From Microcosmobacter sp040493455 (lineage in GTDB: Bacteria; Bacteroidota; Bacteroidia; Flavobacteriales; Flavobacteriaceae), in the NCBI RefSeq assembly GCF_040493455.1, contig NZ_JANFDA010000004.1, forward strand, positions 248,001 through 312,000: a DNA stretch of 64,000 bases, given 5' to 3'. The translations under genes were made by a program, and so were the position numbers. The stretch's first letter is position 1; every line of letters begins with the position of its first letter. Below the pieces are notes generated by a model, which worked only from the letters and a program-made list of their open reading frames with translations, had not been told where the DNA came from and ran no database searches. Of the stretch, positions 16,609-25,678 are shown one piece after another.

Positions 16609-17322
16609 CTATTGTTTATTTAAGTTCCAGTTATAAGAAAAGTAGGTTAGTTTATAGTTATTTGGGATTTTTTCGGTTCTGTATTTATTTATGAAATCGA
16701 TCTCGGTTCCATTCTGCACAAAGTCTTCTTTGTACCACTTTAATATTTCAGAACCTTCAACTCTTTTTTTCTTAGAATTTACCTTAAGGAAGTTTCCGTT
16801 TAAGGCTTTTTTAGTTTGAATTTCTAGCTGGTTTTCTAACGTACTCGGTAAGTAAGCACCATTGATTATTGGAGGGCATCCTATGGCGCCACATACTAAT
16901 ACAAAGTGAAAACGGGCATCATTGAATTTTGCTCTCAGAAGTTTGTTTTCAATATCATTTAGTGTGATGGATTTCCCAGCTAAATCATAAGTGGTTTTAT
17001 CGAAAAAACCTGCTTTATCTAATGGCGACTTTATCGGATAATTATCAATAATCCCTTTAATCACTGATAAGTTATATGCATTAATCCAAAACGCTTGATA
17101 CGTTTTAGCATCGCTTGGGGCTACTGAGATTTTTGAAGCCAGACTTAATAACTCATTCAGTTGGCTTGGATCTTTATGAATCTTACTGTAAGCGATTCTT
17201 CCATTAGCTACAGTGGCTTTGAAAAAATCATCTGCCTTTGAGAAGTATGTATTTATATCTTGCGAAGCACCTTTAAAAGCGATTAGTGCTACTATAATAA
17301 TTACTATTTTTTTCATGGTCAT
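16609..17322 (-). CDS. secreted DUF547 protein
   Basis: 237 aa. Signal peptide MTMKKIVIIIVALIAFKGAS without a lipobox Cys, so it is secreted to the periplasm instead of lipid-anchored. DUF547 motifs: FWINAYNLSVIKGII, LNDIENKLLR and RFHFVLVCGAIGCPP, then the family end motif (FSYNWNLNKQ). It is the shorter paralogue of the 9406-10281 protein and lacks that one's Thr/Glu-rich linker. It begins a minus-strand run with the barrel, GH113-like and BamA-like genes. Confidence 0.88.
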   Translation of the reverse strand: MTMKKIVIIIVALIAFKGASQDINTYFSKADDFFKATVANGRIAYSKIHKDPSQLNELLSLASKISVAPSDAKTYQAFWINAYNLSVIKGIIDNYPIKSPLDKAGFFDKTTYDLAGKSITLNDIENKLLRAKFNDARFHFVLVCGAIGCPPIINGAYLPSTLENQLEIQTKKALNGNFLKVNSKKKRVEGSEILKWYKEDFVQNGTEIDFINKYRTEKIPNNYKLTYFSYNWNLNKQ

Positions 17323-17459
17323 TTATATTTTCAATTGCAAATTAATGACCGTTCTGTCGAATAAAATGTTAGCTAGCTTACAGTGTTGAAAAAAGATTTT
17401 TGGCGTCTTTTTTTAGGTGAAATCCTTACACTAAATCTCTAATTTAAACCAATTCTAAA

Positions 17460-17490
17460 TTGAAAGACTAGGCATAAGTTATTATCTTTA
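17460..17490 (+). promoter_or_regulatory. candidate Bacteroidota promoter for the FAD oxidoreductase run
   Basis: TTG at 17460-17462, a 20-base spacer, and TATCTTTA at 17483-17490, one mismatch from the TAnnTTTG -7 box of the phylum. The gene starts at 17524. Confidence 0.45.
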
Positions 17491-17523
17491 GTTTCGACAG
17501 AACAGCCAACAACAACCAAGCAC

Positions 17524-18828
17524 ATGGAACATATTGTTATTATTGGCAATGGTATTTCTGGAGTTACAGCTGCAAGGCATATCCGTAAGCTATCAGATAA
17601 GAAAATTACCATTGTCTCAGCCGAAACCGATTACTTTTTTTCAAGGACTGCACTCATGTACATCTACATGGGACATATGAAATTTGAACATACACAACCT
17701 TACGAAAACTGGTTTTGGGAGAAAAACAGAATCAACCTTAAAAAAGGTTTTGTAAATACTATTGAAACTAAAAGTAAGACACTTCACTTTGAAGGTGGTG
17801 ATACACTGCAATATGACAAATTAATAATTGCTGTTGGTAGTAAACCAAACAAGTTTGGTTGGCCTGGGCAAGATTTAGATGGTGTTCAAGGCTTATATCA
17901 CAAACAAGACCTTGATAATCTCGAGGTTTATGCTCCAAATAATGAAGTTTGTAAACGCGCTGTCATTGTAGGCGGTGGCTTAATAGGAATTGAATTGGCA
18001 GAAATGCTCAACACAAGAAATATTCCCGTAACATTTTTAGTGAGAGAAGATAGTTTTTGGAATGGCGTATTACCAGATGGTGAAAGCGGCATGATAAATA
18101 GACATATCAAAAATCATCATATAGATCTTCGTTTGTCTTCAAACTTAAAAGAAATTATTTCTGATGAAAATGGTAAAGCCAAAGCTGTTGTTGTTGCAGA
18201 AACTGGTGAAGAAATCCCTTGTGACCTAGTTGGACTAACCGCTGGTGTTTCACCAAACATTGACTTCTTGAAAGACTCCAATATTGAAACTGGAAGAGGC
18301 ATAAAGGTGAATCGCTTTTTAGAAACCAACATACCAGATGTATACGCTATTGGAGATTGTGCCGAGCAACACGAAGCTATTGGCAATCGTAGACCAATAG
18401 AAGCAGTATGGTATACTGGAAGGATGATGGGAGAAACCGTTGCGCAAACCATTTGTGGCAATCGTTTAGAATACAAACCAGGACATTGGTTCAATAGTGC
18501 CAAGTTTTTGGATATCGAATATCAGACTTATGGTTGGGTACATGGTACCAAAGGAAAACCAGATTACGAAAAACATTTCCACTGGATACATAGTGATGAC
18601 ACCAAATGTGTTACTATATCCTACCATAGAGATACCAACGAGTTTTTGGGCATTAATACTTTTGGAATACGAATGCGTCATGAAACTTTTGACCGTTGGC
18701 TTACCGAAAAACGTGATGTAGATTACGTAGTCGAACATTTAGCAGAAGCTAATTTCGACCCAGAACTTTACAAACATTATGAGAAGGAGATAAAATCTGC
18801 ATTTGCTAATCAATTACAAACTGTTTAA
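17524..18828 (+). CDS. NAD(P)/FAD-dependent oxidoreductase
   Basis: 434 aa pyridine-nucleotide disulfide oxidoreductase fold. FAD-binding IIGNGISGVTAARHI (residues 5-19), NAD-binding VIVGGGLIGIELAE (about 146-159) and the second FAD motif NIPDVYAIGDCAE. The family covers NADH dehydrogenase-like, nitrite-reductase-like and ferredoxin reductases; no disulfide CxxxxC site is present at the FAD strand. The next gene, a membrane 4Fe-4S protein, starts one base after its stop, so both probably pass electrons between NAD(P)H and an iron-sulfur membrane carrier. The final acceptor is unknown. Confidence 0.87.
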   Translation: MEHIVIIGNGISGVTAARHIRKLSDKKITIVSAETDYFFSRTALMYIYMGHMKFEHTQPYENWFWEKNRINLKKGFVNTIETKSKTLHFEGGDTLQYDKLIIAVGSKPNKFGWPGQDLDGVQGLYHKQDLDNLEVYAPNNEVCKRAVIVGGGLIGIELAEMLNTRNIPVTFLVREDSFWNGVLPDGESGMINRHIKNHHIDLRLSSNLKEIISDENGKAKAVVVAETGEEIPCDLVGLTAGVSPNIDFLKDSNIETGRGIKVNRFLETNIPDVYAIGDCAEQHEAIGNRRPIEAVWYTGRMMGETVAQTICGNRLEYKPGHWFNSAKFLDIEYQTYGWVHGTKGKPDYEKHFHWIHSDDTKCVTISYHRDTNEFLGINTFGIRMRHETFDRWLTEKRDVDYVVEHLAEANFDPELYKHYEKEIKSAFANQLQTV

Positions 18829-18829
18829 A

Positions 18830-20419
18830 ATGAGCAATAAACTAAATCATAGTATGTCTTTAGCAAAACCAGATGCTCAAGACTTATCCATAAAACAAAA
18901 AGTTGCTGTTGGATTAGGCGTTACTGGCTTATTTATTCTTGCCTTAGCGTTATTCAACACAAACTTCCCAAACCAAGGCGTATTCTTAACTCTAGCACTT
19001 GGATTGATTATTGGCGGAACCATAATTTTTGCAAATGATGCTTACCTCACAAAATTAGAAGGCATCAAAAACGATGGTGTTTGGTTCAAATCAATATCTT
19101 CACGAGGGCTTCTAGGCTGGGTGACTGGTGTTATATTGACAGCATTCTACATAGTATTATACTTTTATCCTCATCTATTAGGTTTAGGAAAAGATGGCGC
19201 GGCAAATACTGGCTTAGTAAGCCTATTTGATCCCTTATCACAATTATTGAGTGGTCGTCCTGCAAGCCAGTGGTTTGTATATGGAACTTTATATACAGTA
19301 GCTATACTAGCATTTGGATATAAATTCATTCTGAAATATCGCCATAATCGCTATCAACAAATAAGAACTGGTTCTGTGATGTTCTTTCAATTAGGGTTTG
19401 CCTTTTTGATCCCAGAATTTATGTACCGCTTAAATTCTGGCTTACCTTATTACGATTTAAAGAATGTTTGGCCTTTGAATTATTACATTTTCGACGAGTG
19501 GTCCATAAAAGGCTTCTTGTCTAATGGTAATATTGGATTGGCTTTAATACTTTTTGGAATTGCTTCAATTTTTATAATCACACCCATTTTAACCTATAAG
19601 TTTGGTAAGCGCTGGTATTGTTCTTGGGTTTGTGGTTGTGGTGGATTAGCTGAAACTATTGGCGATCCATTCAGACAATTATCTTCAAAAAAACAATCGG
19701 CCTGGAAACTAGAACGATGGTTAATTCATACCGTGCTTGTATTCTCCGTTGTGATGACAGTAGCCATGGTCTACTCCTACTTGGGATATGATCATAATAA
19801 CTTTTGGTTAACAAGAGAGTTATTCATCATTTTAGTCATCGCATTCTTAACATTGGTTTTTGCTGGTGTAATGATTTTCAAGCGTAAAGAACTTGGTAAA
19901 GATGCGCGCTATGGAGCAATCGGTTATTTTGTTGTGATTGCATTGCTTTTAATAATGCATTTTACAGAAACTACAAACGAGTTATTCTACATAAAAAGCG
20001 GGACTCTTAGATCTGCTTACGGATTCTACATTGGTTCTATTTTTTCTGGTGTTATCGGTACAGGTTTTTATCCAATACTTGGCAGTAGAGCCTGGTGTCG
20101 TTTTGGATGCCCGATGGCTGCGATATTAGGATTTCAGCAACGTCTGTTCTCTAAATTCAGAATAACAACCAATGGAGGTCAATGTATTTCCTGCGGAAAT
20201 TGCTCTACCTATTGCGAAATGGGAATCGACGTAAGAGCTTATGCTCAAAAAGGTGAGAACATAGTACGCTCTAGTTGCGTAGGTTGCGGAATCTGTTCTG
20301 CTGTTTGCCCTAGAGGTGTTCTCAAATTAGAAAATGATTCCATGAAAGGTCGTATTAACCCAACCGACGTATTATTAGGCAACGATGTTGACCTAATGAA
20401 TTTGGTAAATCAAAAATAA
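18830..20419 (+). CDS. membrane 4Fe-4S protein, NosR/NapH/CcoG-like
   Basis: 529 aa from ATG 18830, immediately after the upstream TAA; an earlier in-frame ATG (18803) lies inside the previous gene. At least eight hydrophobic segments surround two Cys clusters of the NapH/NosR type (CSWVCGCGG, WCRFGCPM). Two ferredoxin clusters follow: CISCGNCSTYC and CVGCGICSAVCP (about residues 457-497). Such proteins carry electrons across or along the membrane. Its TAA overlaps the ATG of the MORN gene (TAATG). With the FAD oxidoreductase it forms an unassigned redox pair. Confidence 0.88.
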   Translation: MSNKLNHSMSLAKPDAQDLSIKQKVAVGLGVTGLFILALALFNTNFPNQGVFLTLALGLIIGGTIIFANDAYLTKLEGIKNDGVWFKSISSRGLLGWVTGVILTAFYIVLYFYPHLLGLGKDGAANTGLVSLFDPLSQLLSGRPASQWFVYGTLYTVAILAFGYKFILKYRHNRYQQIRTGSVMFFQLGFAFLIPEFMYRLNSGLPYYDLKNVWPLNYYIFDEWSIKGFLSNGNIGLALILFGIASIFIITPILTYKFGKRWYCSWVCGCGGLAETIGDPFRQLSSKKQSAWKLERWLIHTVLVFSVVMTVAMVYSYLGYDHNNFWLTRELFIILVIAFLTLVFAGVMIFKRKELGKDARYGAIGYFVVIALLLIMHFTETTNELFYIKSGTLRSAYGFYIGSIFSGVIGTGFYPILGSRAWCRFGCPMAAILGFQQRLFSKFRITTNGGQCISCGNCSTYCEMGIDVRAYAQKGENIVRSSCVGCGICSAVCPRGVLKLENDSMKGRINPTDVLLGNDVDLMNLVNQK

Positions 20420-20898
20420 TGAAGCAACTAACCCTATTACTATTCGCATTCTTATTATCCATTTCGGCCAATGCAGAAAAAATGTACCAAAAAGTTTATT
20501 ATGACAATGGTACTATTAAAGCTGAAGGTTGGACAAACAACAACACTAAGCATGGCTATTGGAAATTTTATCATGAAAATGGTGTCTTAAAAGAAGAAGG
20601 GCATTTTAGAAATGGTAAGAAAATAAAGTATTGGTATTTTTACACCGAAAATGGTAAAAAGAAGAGTGAAGGTCATTATGTCGATGGCATAAAAAGTAAA
20701 TGGTGGTTGTTCTATGATGATATGGAACAGGTAAACCATAAATGCCAATTAAAGAATAATCAGAAAAATGGCTATTGCCTTCGTTATAAAAACAAAAAAA
20801 TAGTGAAAGCTGAAAAATACGAAGCAGGAAAAAAGGTTAACGAATGGACAGACTTCAGGTCATTCAAAAGAGATAATAAACTTTCAGATCTAAGATGA
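20419..20898 (+). CDS. MORN-repeat (YwqK-like) secreted protein
   Basis: 159 aa with signal peptide MKQLTLLLFAFLLSISANA. Repeats of the form (Y/F)(Y/E)NGxxKxEGxxxNGxxxGxWxxY appear about four times: DNGTIKAEGW, ENGVLKEEGHF, ENGKKKSEGHY and the more diverged last unit. The family is labelled 'toxin-antitoxin system YwqK family antitoxin', but no toxin gene is adjacent, so that label has no support here. It overlaps neighbours on both sides by 1 and 4 bases, so it is coupled with the redox pair and the glycosyltransferase. Confidence 0.85.
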   Translation: MKQLTLLLFAFLLSISANAEKMYQKVYYDNGTIKAEGWTNNNTKHGYWKFYHENGVLKEEGHFRNGKKIKYWYFYTENGKKKSEGHYVDGIKSKWWLFYDDMEQVNHKCQLKNNQKNGYCLRYKNKKIVKAEKYEAGKKVNEWTDFRSFKRDNKLSDLR

Positions 20899-21599
20899 CC
20901 TTGATTAAAGTCATTATTCCTGCTTATAATGAAGCAGACTCCATAGCAAAAGTTATTGATGAGATTCCGGATATTGTTGATGAAGTTATTGTTGTCAATA
21001 ATAATTCTTCAGATAGCACAGTAGAAAATGCCCAAAATGCAGGTGCCACTGTACTTACTGAAAATAGTAGAGGCTACGGATATGCTTGCTTGAAAGGCAT
21101 GGATTATATCGCTACGACTTCACAGAGCGACCCAAATAGAAAGCCAGACATAATCGTATTCCTTGATGGGGATTATAGCGATTACCCTGAAGAATTAACC
21201 AAAATAGTTGCTCCTATAATCAACAATGATATTGATTTTGTGGTTGGTGCTAGAGTAAAAGAGTTGAGAGAAGATGGTTCCATGACACCCCAACAAGTAT
21301 TTGGTAATTGGTTAGCAACGTTCTTAATGAAGTTGTTTTTCAGGTCTCGATTTACTGATCTTGGTCCTTTTAGGGCGATTAAGTACGATAAACTTCTGGC
21401 ACTTAACATGGTAGACAAGACCTACGGATGGACTGTAGAAATGCAGTTGAAAGCGCTAAAACAAAAGCTAAACTATGAAGAGATTCCTGTACGTTATAAA
21501 AACAGAATTGGTGTCTCAAAAGTTTCAGGAACCGTAAAAGGTAGTATCTTTGCAGGCGTGAAAATTCTAGGTTGGATTTTTAAATATAGTTTTAAATAA
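20895..21599 (+). CDS. GT2 glycosyltransferase (dolichol-phosphate mannosyltransferase-like)
   Basis: 234 aa. Seen: KVIIPAYNEADSIAKVI, VVNNNSSDST, SRGYGYACLKG, IIVFLDGDYSDYPEE (DxD-like metal site) and RFTDLGPFRAI. It lacks the C-terminal membrane helices of some relatives. Likely adds a sugar to a lipid carrier or another acceptor at the cytoplasmic face. Its start overlaps the MORN gene stop, and the next glycosyltransferase begins directly after its TAA. Confidence 0.88.
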   Translation: MTLIKVIIPAYNEADSIAKVIDEIPDIVDEVIVVNNNSSDSTVENAQNAGATVLTENSRGYGYACLKGMDYIATTSQSDPNRKPDIIVFLDGDYSDYPEELTKIVAPIINNDIDFVVGARVKELREDGSMTPQQVFGNWLATFLMKLFFRSRFTDLGPFRAIKYDKLLALNMVDKTYGWTVEMQLKALKQKLNYEEIPVRYKNRIGVSKVSGTVKGSIFAGVKILGWIFKYSFK

Positions 21600-23090
21600 A
21601 TGATCTGGCAGACAACAATAATAATCCTATATACAATAGCTATTGTGCTCATCTTCATGTATGCATTGGCACAACTCAACCTATTATTCAATTATCTATC
21701 TGCGCAAAAGCGAAAAAAAGATAGCCCAAAATTCGACCTTACAAATTCAGATGAAGTTCCTTTTGTAACAATTCAGCTACCTGTTTTTAACGAACTCTAT
21801 GTAATGGAGCGTCTTTTGGATAATATTGCTGAAATAGAGTACCCAAAGGACAAACTGGAGATTCAGGTTTTAGATGATTCAACAGATGAGACTGTAACAA
21901 CTACTGCTGCTCATATAGAAAAGCTTCAAAAAACAGGATTAGACATACAGCATATCACAAGAACTAATCGTGAAGGTTTTAAAGCTGGTGCATTAAAAGA
22001 AGGCTTAGAAATTGCTAAAGGTGAATTTATCGCCATCTTCGATGCTGATTTCCTTCCGAAAAAAGATTGGTTACTGCGTACGATTCCTTTCTTTAAAGAC
22101 GAGGAAATAGGTGTCGTTCAAACTCGTTGGGGGCACATTAATAGAAACTATTCTTTACTTACGAAGATTCAGGCATTTGCCCTAGATGCTCACTTTACTC
22201 TAGAGCAAGTAGGTCGTAATAGTAAAGGACATTTTATTAATTTCAACGGTACTGCTGGTATATGGCGAAAAGAGTGCATTATTGATGCTGGGAACTGGGA
22301 AGGTGATACTCTAACAGAAGATTTAGATCTTAGTTATAGAGCACAGCTCAAAAACTGGAAGTTCAAATATCTTGAAGATGTGGAGACTCCTGCGGAACTG
22401 CCTGTAGTAATTAGCGCTGCTCGATCACAACAATTTAGGTGGAATAAAGGTGGTGCTGAGAACTTCAGAAAAATGCTTTGGCGTATTCTAAAGTCTAAGA
22501 ATATTTCTCCTAAGACTAAAATTCATGGCTTACTGCATCTACTAAATAGCTCCATGTTCTTGAGCGTCTTTATTGTGGCAGTTTTGAGTATCCCGATGCT
22601 ATACATCAAGAATGAATATGCGCATTTGAGATACTACTTCTACATTATGAGTTTCTTCGTGGTGAGTACTGTTATTTTCTTTGTATGCTATTGGTTTATG
22701 TATAAGCGGATATATGGTGATGGCTTCAAAAACTTCTTTGGCTACATAGGCATGTTTTTTACTTTCTTCTCAATAGCTATGGGCTTTTCATTGCACAACT
22801 CAATTGCAGTTCTTGAAGGCCATATTGGGAAACGAAGTGAGTTTGTGCGTACACCAAAATTCAATATTAAGTCTTTAAAAGATTCTTGGAAAGGCAATAA
22901 ATATTTGAGAAAGAAACTATCCTTGAATGTAATTGTTGAAGGTGCGTTGATGTTCTATTTTGCCTTTGGACTTTATAGTGCTTTTATTGTTGGTGATCAA
23001 GGGGGAGATTTCGGATTGTTCCCATTTCACTTAATGCTCTTCTTAGGTTTTGGATATGTCTTCTTTAAATCCCTAAGCTCTAAGGTTTAA
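21600..23090 (+). CDS. membrane glycosyltransferase, cellulose-synthase-like GT2
   Basis: 496 aa. N-terminal helix (residues 5-28), then a GT-A domain with VTIQLPVFNE, DDSTDET, IFDADFLP (DxD) and TLTEDLDLSYR (acid), and QQFRW at 277-281 (the QxxRW signature of processive or membrane GT2 enzymes). Several C-terminal membrane helices follow from about residue 310. It resembles CESA/BcsA-like and glucomannan-synthase-like enzymes in domain order, though it lacks PilZ. Product unknown. The gene has no gap from the preceding glycosyltransferase gene. Confidence 0.87.
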   Translation: MIWQTTIIILYTIAIVLIFMYALAQLNLLFNYLSAQKRKKDSPKFDLTNSDEVPFVTIQLPVFNELYVMERLLDNIAEIEYPKDKLEIQVLDDSTDETVTTTAAHIEKLQKTGLDIQHITRTNREGFKAGALKEGLEIAKGEFIAIFDADFLPKKDWLLRTIPFFKDEEIGVVQTRWGHINRNYSLLTKIQAFALDAHFTLEQVGRNSKGHFINFNGTAGIWRKECIIDAGNWEGDTLTEDLDLSYRAQLKNWKFKYLEDVETPAELPVVISAARSQQFRWNKGGAENFRKMLWRILKSKNISPKTKIHGLLHLLNSSMFLSVFIVAVLSIPMLYIKNEYAHLRYYFYIMSFFVVSTVIFFVCYWFMYKRIYGDGFKNFFGYIGMFFTFFSIAMGFSLHNSIAVLEGHIGKRSEFVRTPKFNIKSLKDSWKGNKYLRKKLSLNVIVEGALMFYFAFGLYSAFIVGDQGGDFGLFPFHLMLFLGFGYVFFKSLSSKV

Positions 23091-23091
23091 T

Positions 23092-23550
23092 TTAAACACT
23101 TGCATTCATAGACAGTAATGTAGCTGTCCAGATAATTATTGAAGATAGTGTGATTCCTATGGTATTTGCTATAAAAGCTTTTTTCTTTTCTATATTGAAG
23201 AGATACGATGCAATGCTTCCTGCATAGACTCCGGTTCCTGGTAAAGGAATCATTACAAAAACAATTAATCCCCAGAATCCATATTTTTTGATCTTATCTC
23301 CAGAACCATTTTTTGCTCTTTTGGCAACCCAAAGCGCACTTTTCTTATAGAATCGCCATTTTAGAAAATGCGTATTCACATAATCTAAAAAGAACATCAT
23401 AATAGGAAAGACTAGAATATTAGCCGCAAGACACAGCACAAACACTATATATATATTCGCTCCACTTAGCATTCCGTAAGGAATACCAACTTTTGCCTCA
23501 CCAAATGGTGAGAGACTCCACAATACCGCTACGAAAATGTCTTGTATCAA
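23092..23550 (-). CDS. COG2426-like small multidrug-export-family membrane protein
   Basis: 152 aa with about four hydrophobic segments. Seen: SLSPFGEAKVGIPYGMLSG near the N-terminus and IPLPGTGVYAGSIASYLF near residue 105, both typical of COG2426. Members are called small multidrug export proteins, but transport activity is not established. It converges on the plus-strand glycosyltransferase with a 1-base gap and diverges from the 23702 gene. Confidence 0.85.
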   Translation of the reverse strand: MIQDIFVAVLWSLSPFGEAKVGIPYGMLSGANIYIVFVLCLAANILVFPIMMFFLDYVNTHFLKWRFYKKSALWVAKRAKNGSGDKIKKYGFWGLIVFVMIPLPGTGVYAGSIASYLFNIEKKKAFIANTIGITLSSIIIWTATLLSMNASV

Positions 23551-23701
23551 AGTAGGTTAACATTAAAGGAAAGGCAAAGATAAGCTATAAGTCATCTTGC
23601 ATCAAGATTTTATAAGAAAAATAACATCTTATTTTCCAGTTATTTTTGAGTTGTTGGTAAGACTTAGAATTAATTACGACTTTAAAGTATATTTGTTTGC
23701 A

Positions 23702-25084
23702 ATGACACTAAATCCAACCTTTCTAAAACTCATTAAAGCTCCTGCTCTACTGGCAATTATTAGTTTTGTTCTGTATTGGGTTATGGCTTATGATTTGGAG
23801 CGCACAAATACTCTAAAATTACTGAGTATTTATACTACGGTTTTTTTACTTTTTTATCTACTCATACAGTATACAAAACATAATCTAAAACTACTCACTT
23901 GGCTAGCATTTGGGTTTAGGGCTATTTTTATTTTAGCTATACCAAACTTATCTCAGGATTTCTATAGATTTATTTGGGATGGGCGTATGATTTTGGAAGG
24001 GTTCAACCCATATCTATACACTCCTGAATCATTTATTACAAGCAATCAATTTCCTGTTGCACAAGCTCAAGAACTTTACAATGGTATGGGCGAACTTAAT
24101 GGGAGTCATTTCACCAATTATCCTCCTTTAAATCAGTTGTGCTTTGCAATAGCTGCATTGTTTGCTAGTAAAAGCATACTATATTCTGCAACGGTAATGC
24201 GATTAATAATAATCGCTGCCGACTTTGGGACACTATATTTTGGAAAAAAACTACTAAAAAAACTGAACCTCTCAGAGCACAATATATTCTGGTATATCCT
24301 TAATCCTTTTATTATCATTGAGCTTACAGGCAATCTGCATTTTGAAGGTGTCATGATCTTCTTTTTGATATGGAGTTTATACCTATTGCATTCTGGTAAG
24401 TGGAAATGGGCAGCGGTAATCTTAGCATGTTCCATCTCCGTGAAGTTGATTCCGTTAATGTTCTTACCACTATTTTATCAGTGGTTTGTAAAAAACGATT
24501 CTTCTTTAAAATCAGGAATAGTAAGGCTATTAAGTTTTTATTCGATTGTAGGGGGTTCAATCTTAATTCTGTTTCTGCCTTTCTTCGATACTCAATTCAT
24601 TTCAAACTATAGCAAAACGGTTGGACTTTGGTTTAATAATTTTGAATTCAATGCAAGCATATACTATCTGGCTAGAGAAATTGGGTATTTATTCAGAGGC
24701 TATAATGAGATTGCCGTGATTGGAAAAATACTTCCTGTTATTGTTATTCTGTATATATTGATTGTAACATTCTTTAGAAAAAACAAAAGCACTAGACAGT
24801 TAATCTCTGCAATGCTTTTCACCATAAGTATTTATCTTTTTTTCAGTACTACTGTGCACCCTTGGTACATTGCCATGCCATTGGTTTTAGCTGTTTTCAC
24901 GAATTATAAGTTTCCGATACTATGGAGTCTTGCGGTTGTATTGAGCTACCTTGCTTACACTAATAAAGATAATACTGAAAACCTTTGGGTTATAGCCATA
25001 GAGTATTGTATCGTATATGCATATTTTATTTACGAAGTACGTTTTAAAAAAAGCGGACTAGCAACTAACCAGCTGCAGGGCTAA
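23702..25084 (+). CDS. polytopic membrane mannosyltransferase-like glycosyltransferase (GT-C)
   Basis: 460 aa from ATG 23702. An earlier TTG at 23597 is in frame, but the ATG precedes the first membrane helix and is preferred. About ten hydrophobic segments with the loop SQDFYRFIWDGRMILEG-NPYLY after the second or third helix, typical of GT-C enzymes that take sugars from polyprenyl phosphates (PIG-M/GT87-like). Substrate unknown. It may work with the two GT2 genes upstream, which could make the lipid-linked donor. Its last 20 bases overlap a minus-strand gene. Confidence 0.8.
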   Translation: MTLNPTFLKLIKAPALLAIISFVLYWVMAYDLERTNTLKLLSIYTTVFLLFYLLIQYTKHNLKLLTWLAFGFRAIFILAIPNLSQDFYRFIWDGRMILEGFNPYLYTPESFITSNQFPVAQAQELYNGMGELNGSHFTNYPPLNQLCFAIAALFASKSILYSATVMRLIIIAADFGTLYFGKKLLKKLNLSEHNIFWYILNPFIIIELTGNLHFEGVMIFFLIWSLYLLHSGKWKWAAVILACSISVKLIPLMFLPLFYQWFVKNDSSLKSGIVRLLSFYSIVGGSILILFLPFFDTQFISNYSKTVGLWFNNFEFNASIYYLAREIGYLFRGYNEIAVIGKILPVIVILYILIVTFFRKNKSTRQLISAMLFTISIYLFFSTTVHPWYIAMPLVLAVFTNYKFPILWSLAVVLSYLAYTNKDNTENLWVIAIEYCIVYAYFIYEVRFKKSGLATNQLQG

Positions 25085-25367
25085 TTCCAGGATCTTGTTG
25101 TACAATTGGCACATCACTTGGCAATTGCTCATTCTCCTCTTCATCGTAATTCCTCATTGTTGCTTGTAATTTGGTACTCACTTTTACCAAATATTTAGTG
25201 TCATCGGTAGATACCTCTACCGCTTCGATAAGATCATTCTTAGCATTTCTAAATGAAATGATGTGATCATCATCGTAACCATCTGGATAACGTTCTACAA
25301 GCAATGTCAAGATCTCAGGAGTAAGCTTTTTATAGTCAACAATAACTCTCCTCTTGTTATCTTTCAT
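25065..25367 (-). CDS. small conserved hypothetical protein
   Basis: 100 aa, charged and soluble with no signal peptide. The N-terminal half (VIVDYKKLTPEILTLLVERYP) is predicted helical; the C-terminal tail is Pro/Asp/Glu-rich (EEENEQLPSDVP, QQDPG). I do not recognise a domain. Its 3' end overlaps the glycosyltransferase by 20 bases on the opposite strand. The codon pattern is like neighbouring genes. Confidence 0.75.
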   Translation of the reverse strand: MKDNKRRVIVDYKKLTPEILTLLVERYPDGYDDDHIISFRNAKNDLIEAVEVSTDDTKYLVKVSTKLQATMRNYDEEENEQLPSDVPIVQQDPGISPAAG

Positions 25368-25557
25368 ATTAATAGTAGGTTGTCTTAATACTACTCTAAT
25401 ATACGACCTAATCTTTTACAAATGCAAAAAACTCGATGTTATGAATGTGTAAAGATTTACAGTGTGTTTGTAGGTTTTATATTAAGTCTTGAGTTAAAAA
25501 ACGTTCAATAAAAAAGAATCCGTAATCTTATAGTAACATTAAACGATTAAAATTTAG

Positions 25558-25565
25558 TATTTTTG
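25558..25565 (+). promoter_or_regulatory. candidate -7 promoter box before the small membrane peptide
   Basis: TATTTTTG is a perfect match to TAnnTTTG. It lies 23 bases before the ATG at 25589. The upstream -33 box is weak. Confidence 0.5.
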
Positions 25566-25588
25566 AACTATCTATTAATCAATCCATT

Positions 25589-25678
25589 ATGGCCAACTAT
25601 CGAAGTTCAGCAAACCGAAATATTATAATTTCTGCTGCGGTGGTTTTATTGACAATTGCTGCTTTAATGATACTCTAA
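25589..25678 (+). CDS. putative 29-aa single-pass membrane peptide
   Basis: ATG 25589 to TAA 25676-25678 encodes MANYRSSANR followed by a 19-residue hydrophobic stretch (NIIISAAVVLLTIAALMIL). The positive N-terminal segment then hydrophobic helix is the typical layout of a small inner-membrane protein. A perfect TAnnTTTG box lies just upstream, and the stop abuts the convergent pseudouridine synthase gene, so no other gene uses this space. I know of no named family. Confidence 0.5.
   Translation: MANYRSSANRNIIISAAVVLLTIAALMIL

Noticed and set aside
18117..18503. A 128-codon minus-strand frame inside the FAD oxidoreductase gene
   Set aside because: Antisense shadow of a conserved enzyme; no family motif and no start signal.
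20419..20898. Toxin-antitoxin pair suggested by the YwqK-like family name
   Set aside because: No toxin-like small gene is adjacent; both neighbours are a redox protein and a glycosyltransferase. The label is only a family tag.
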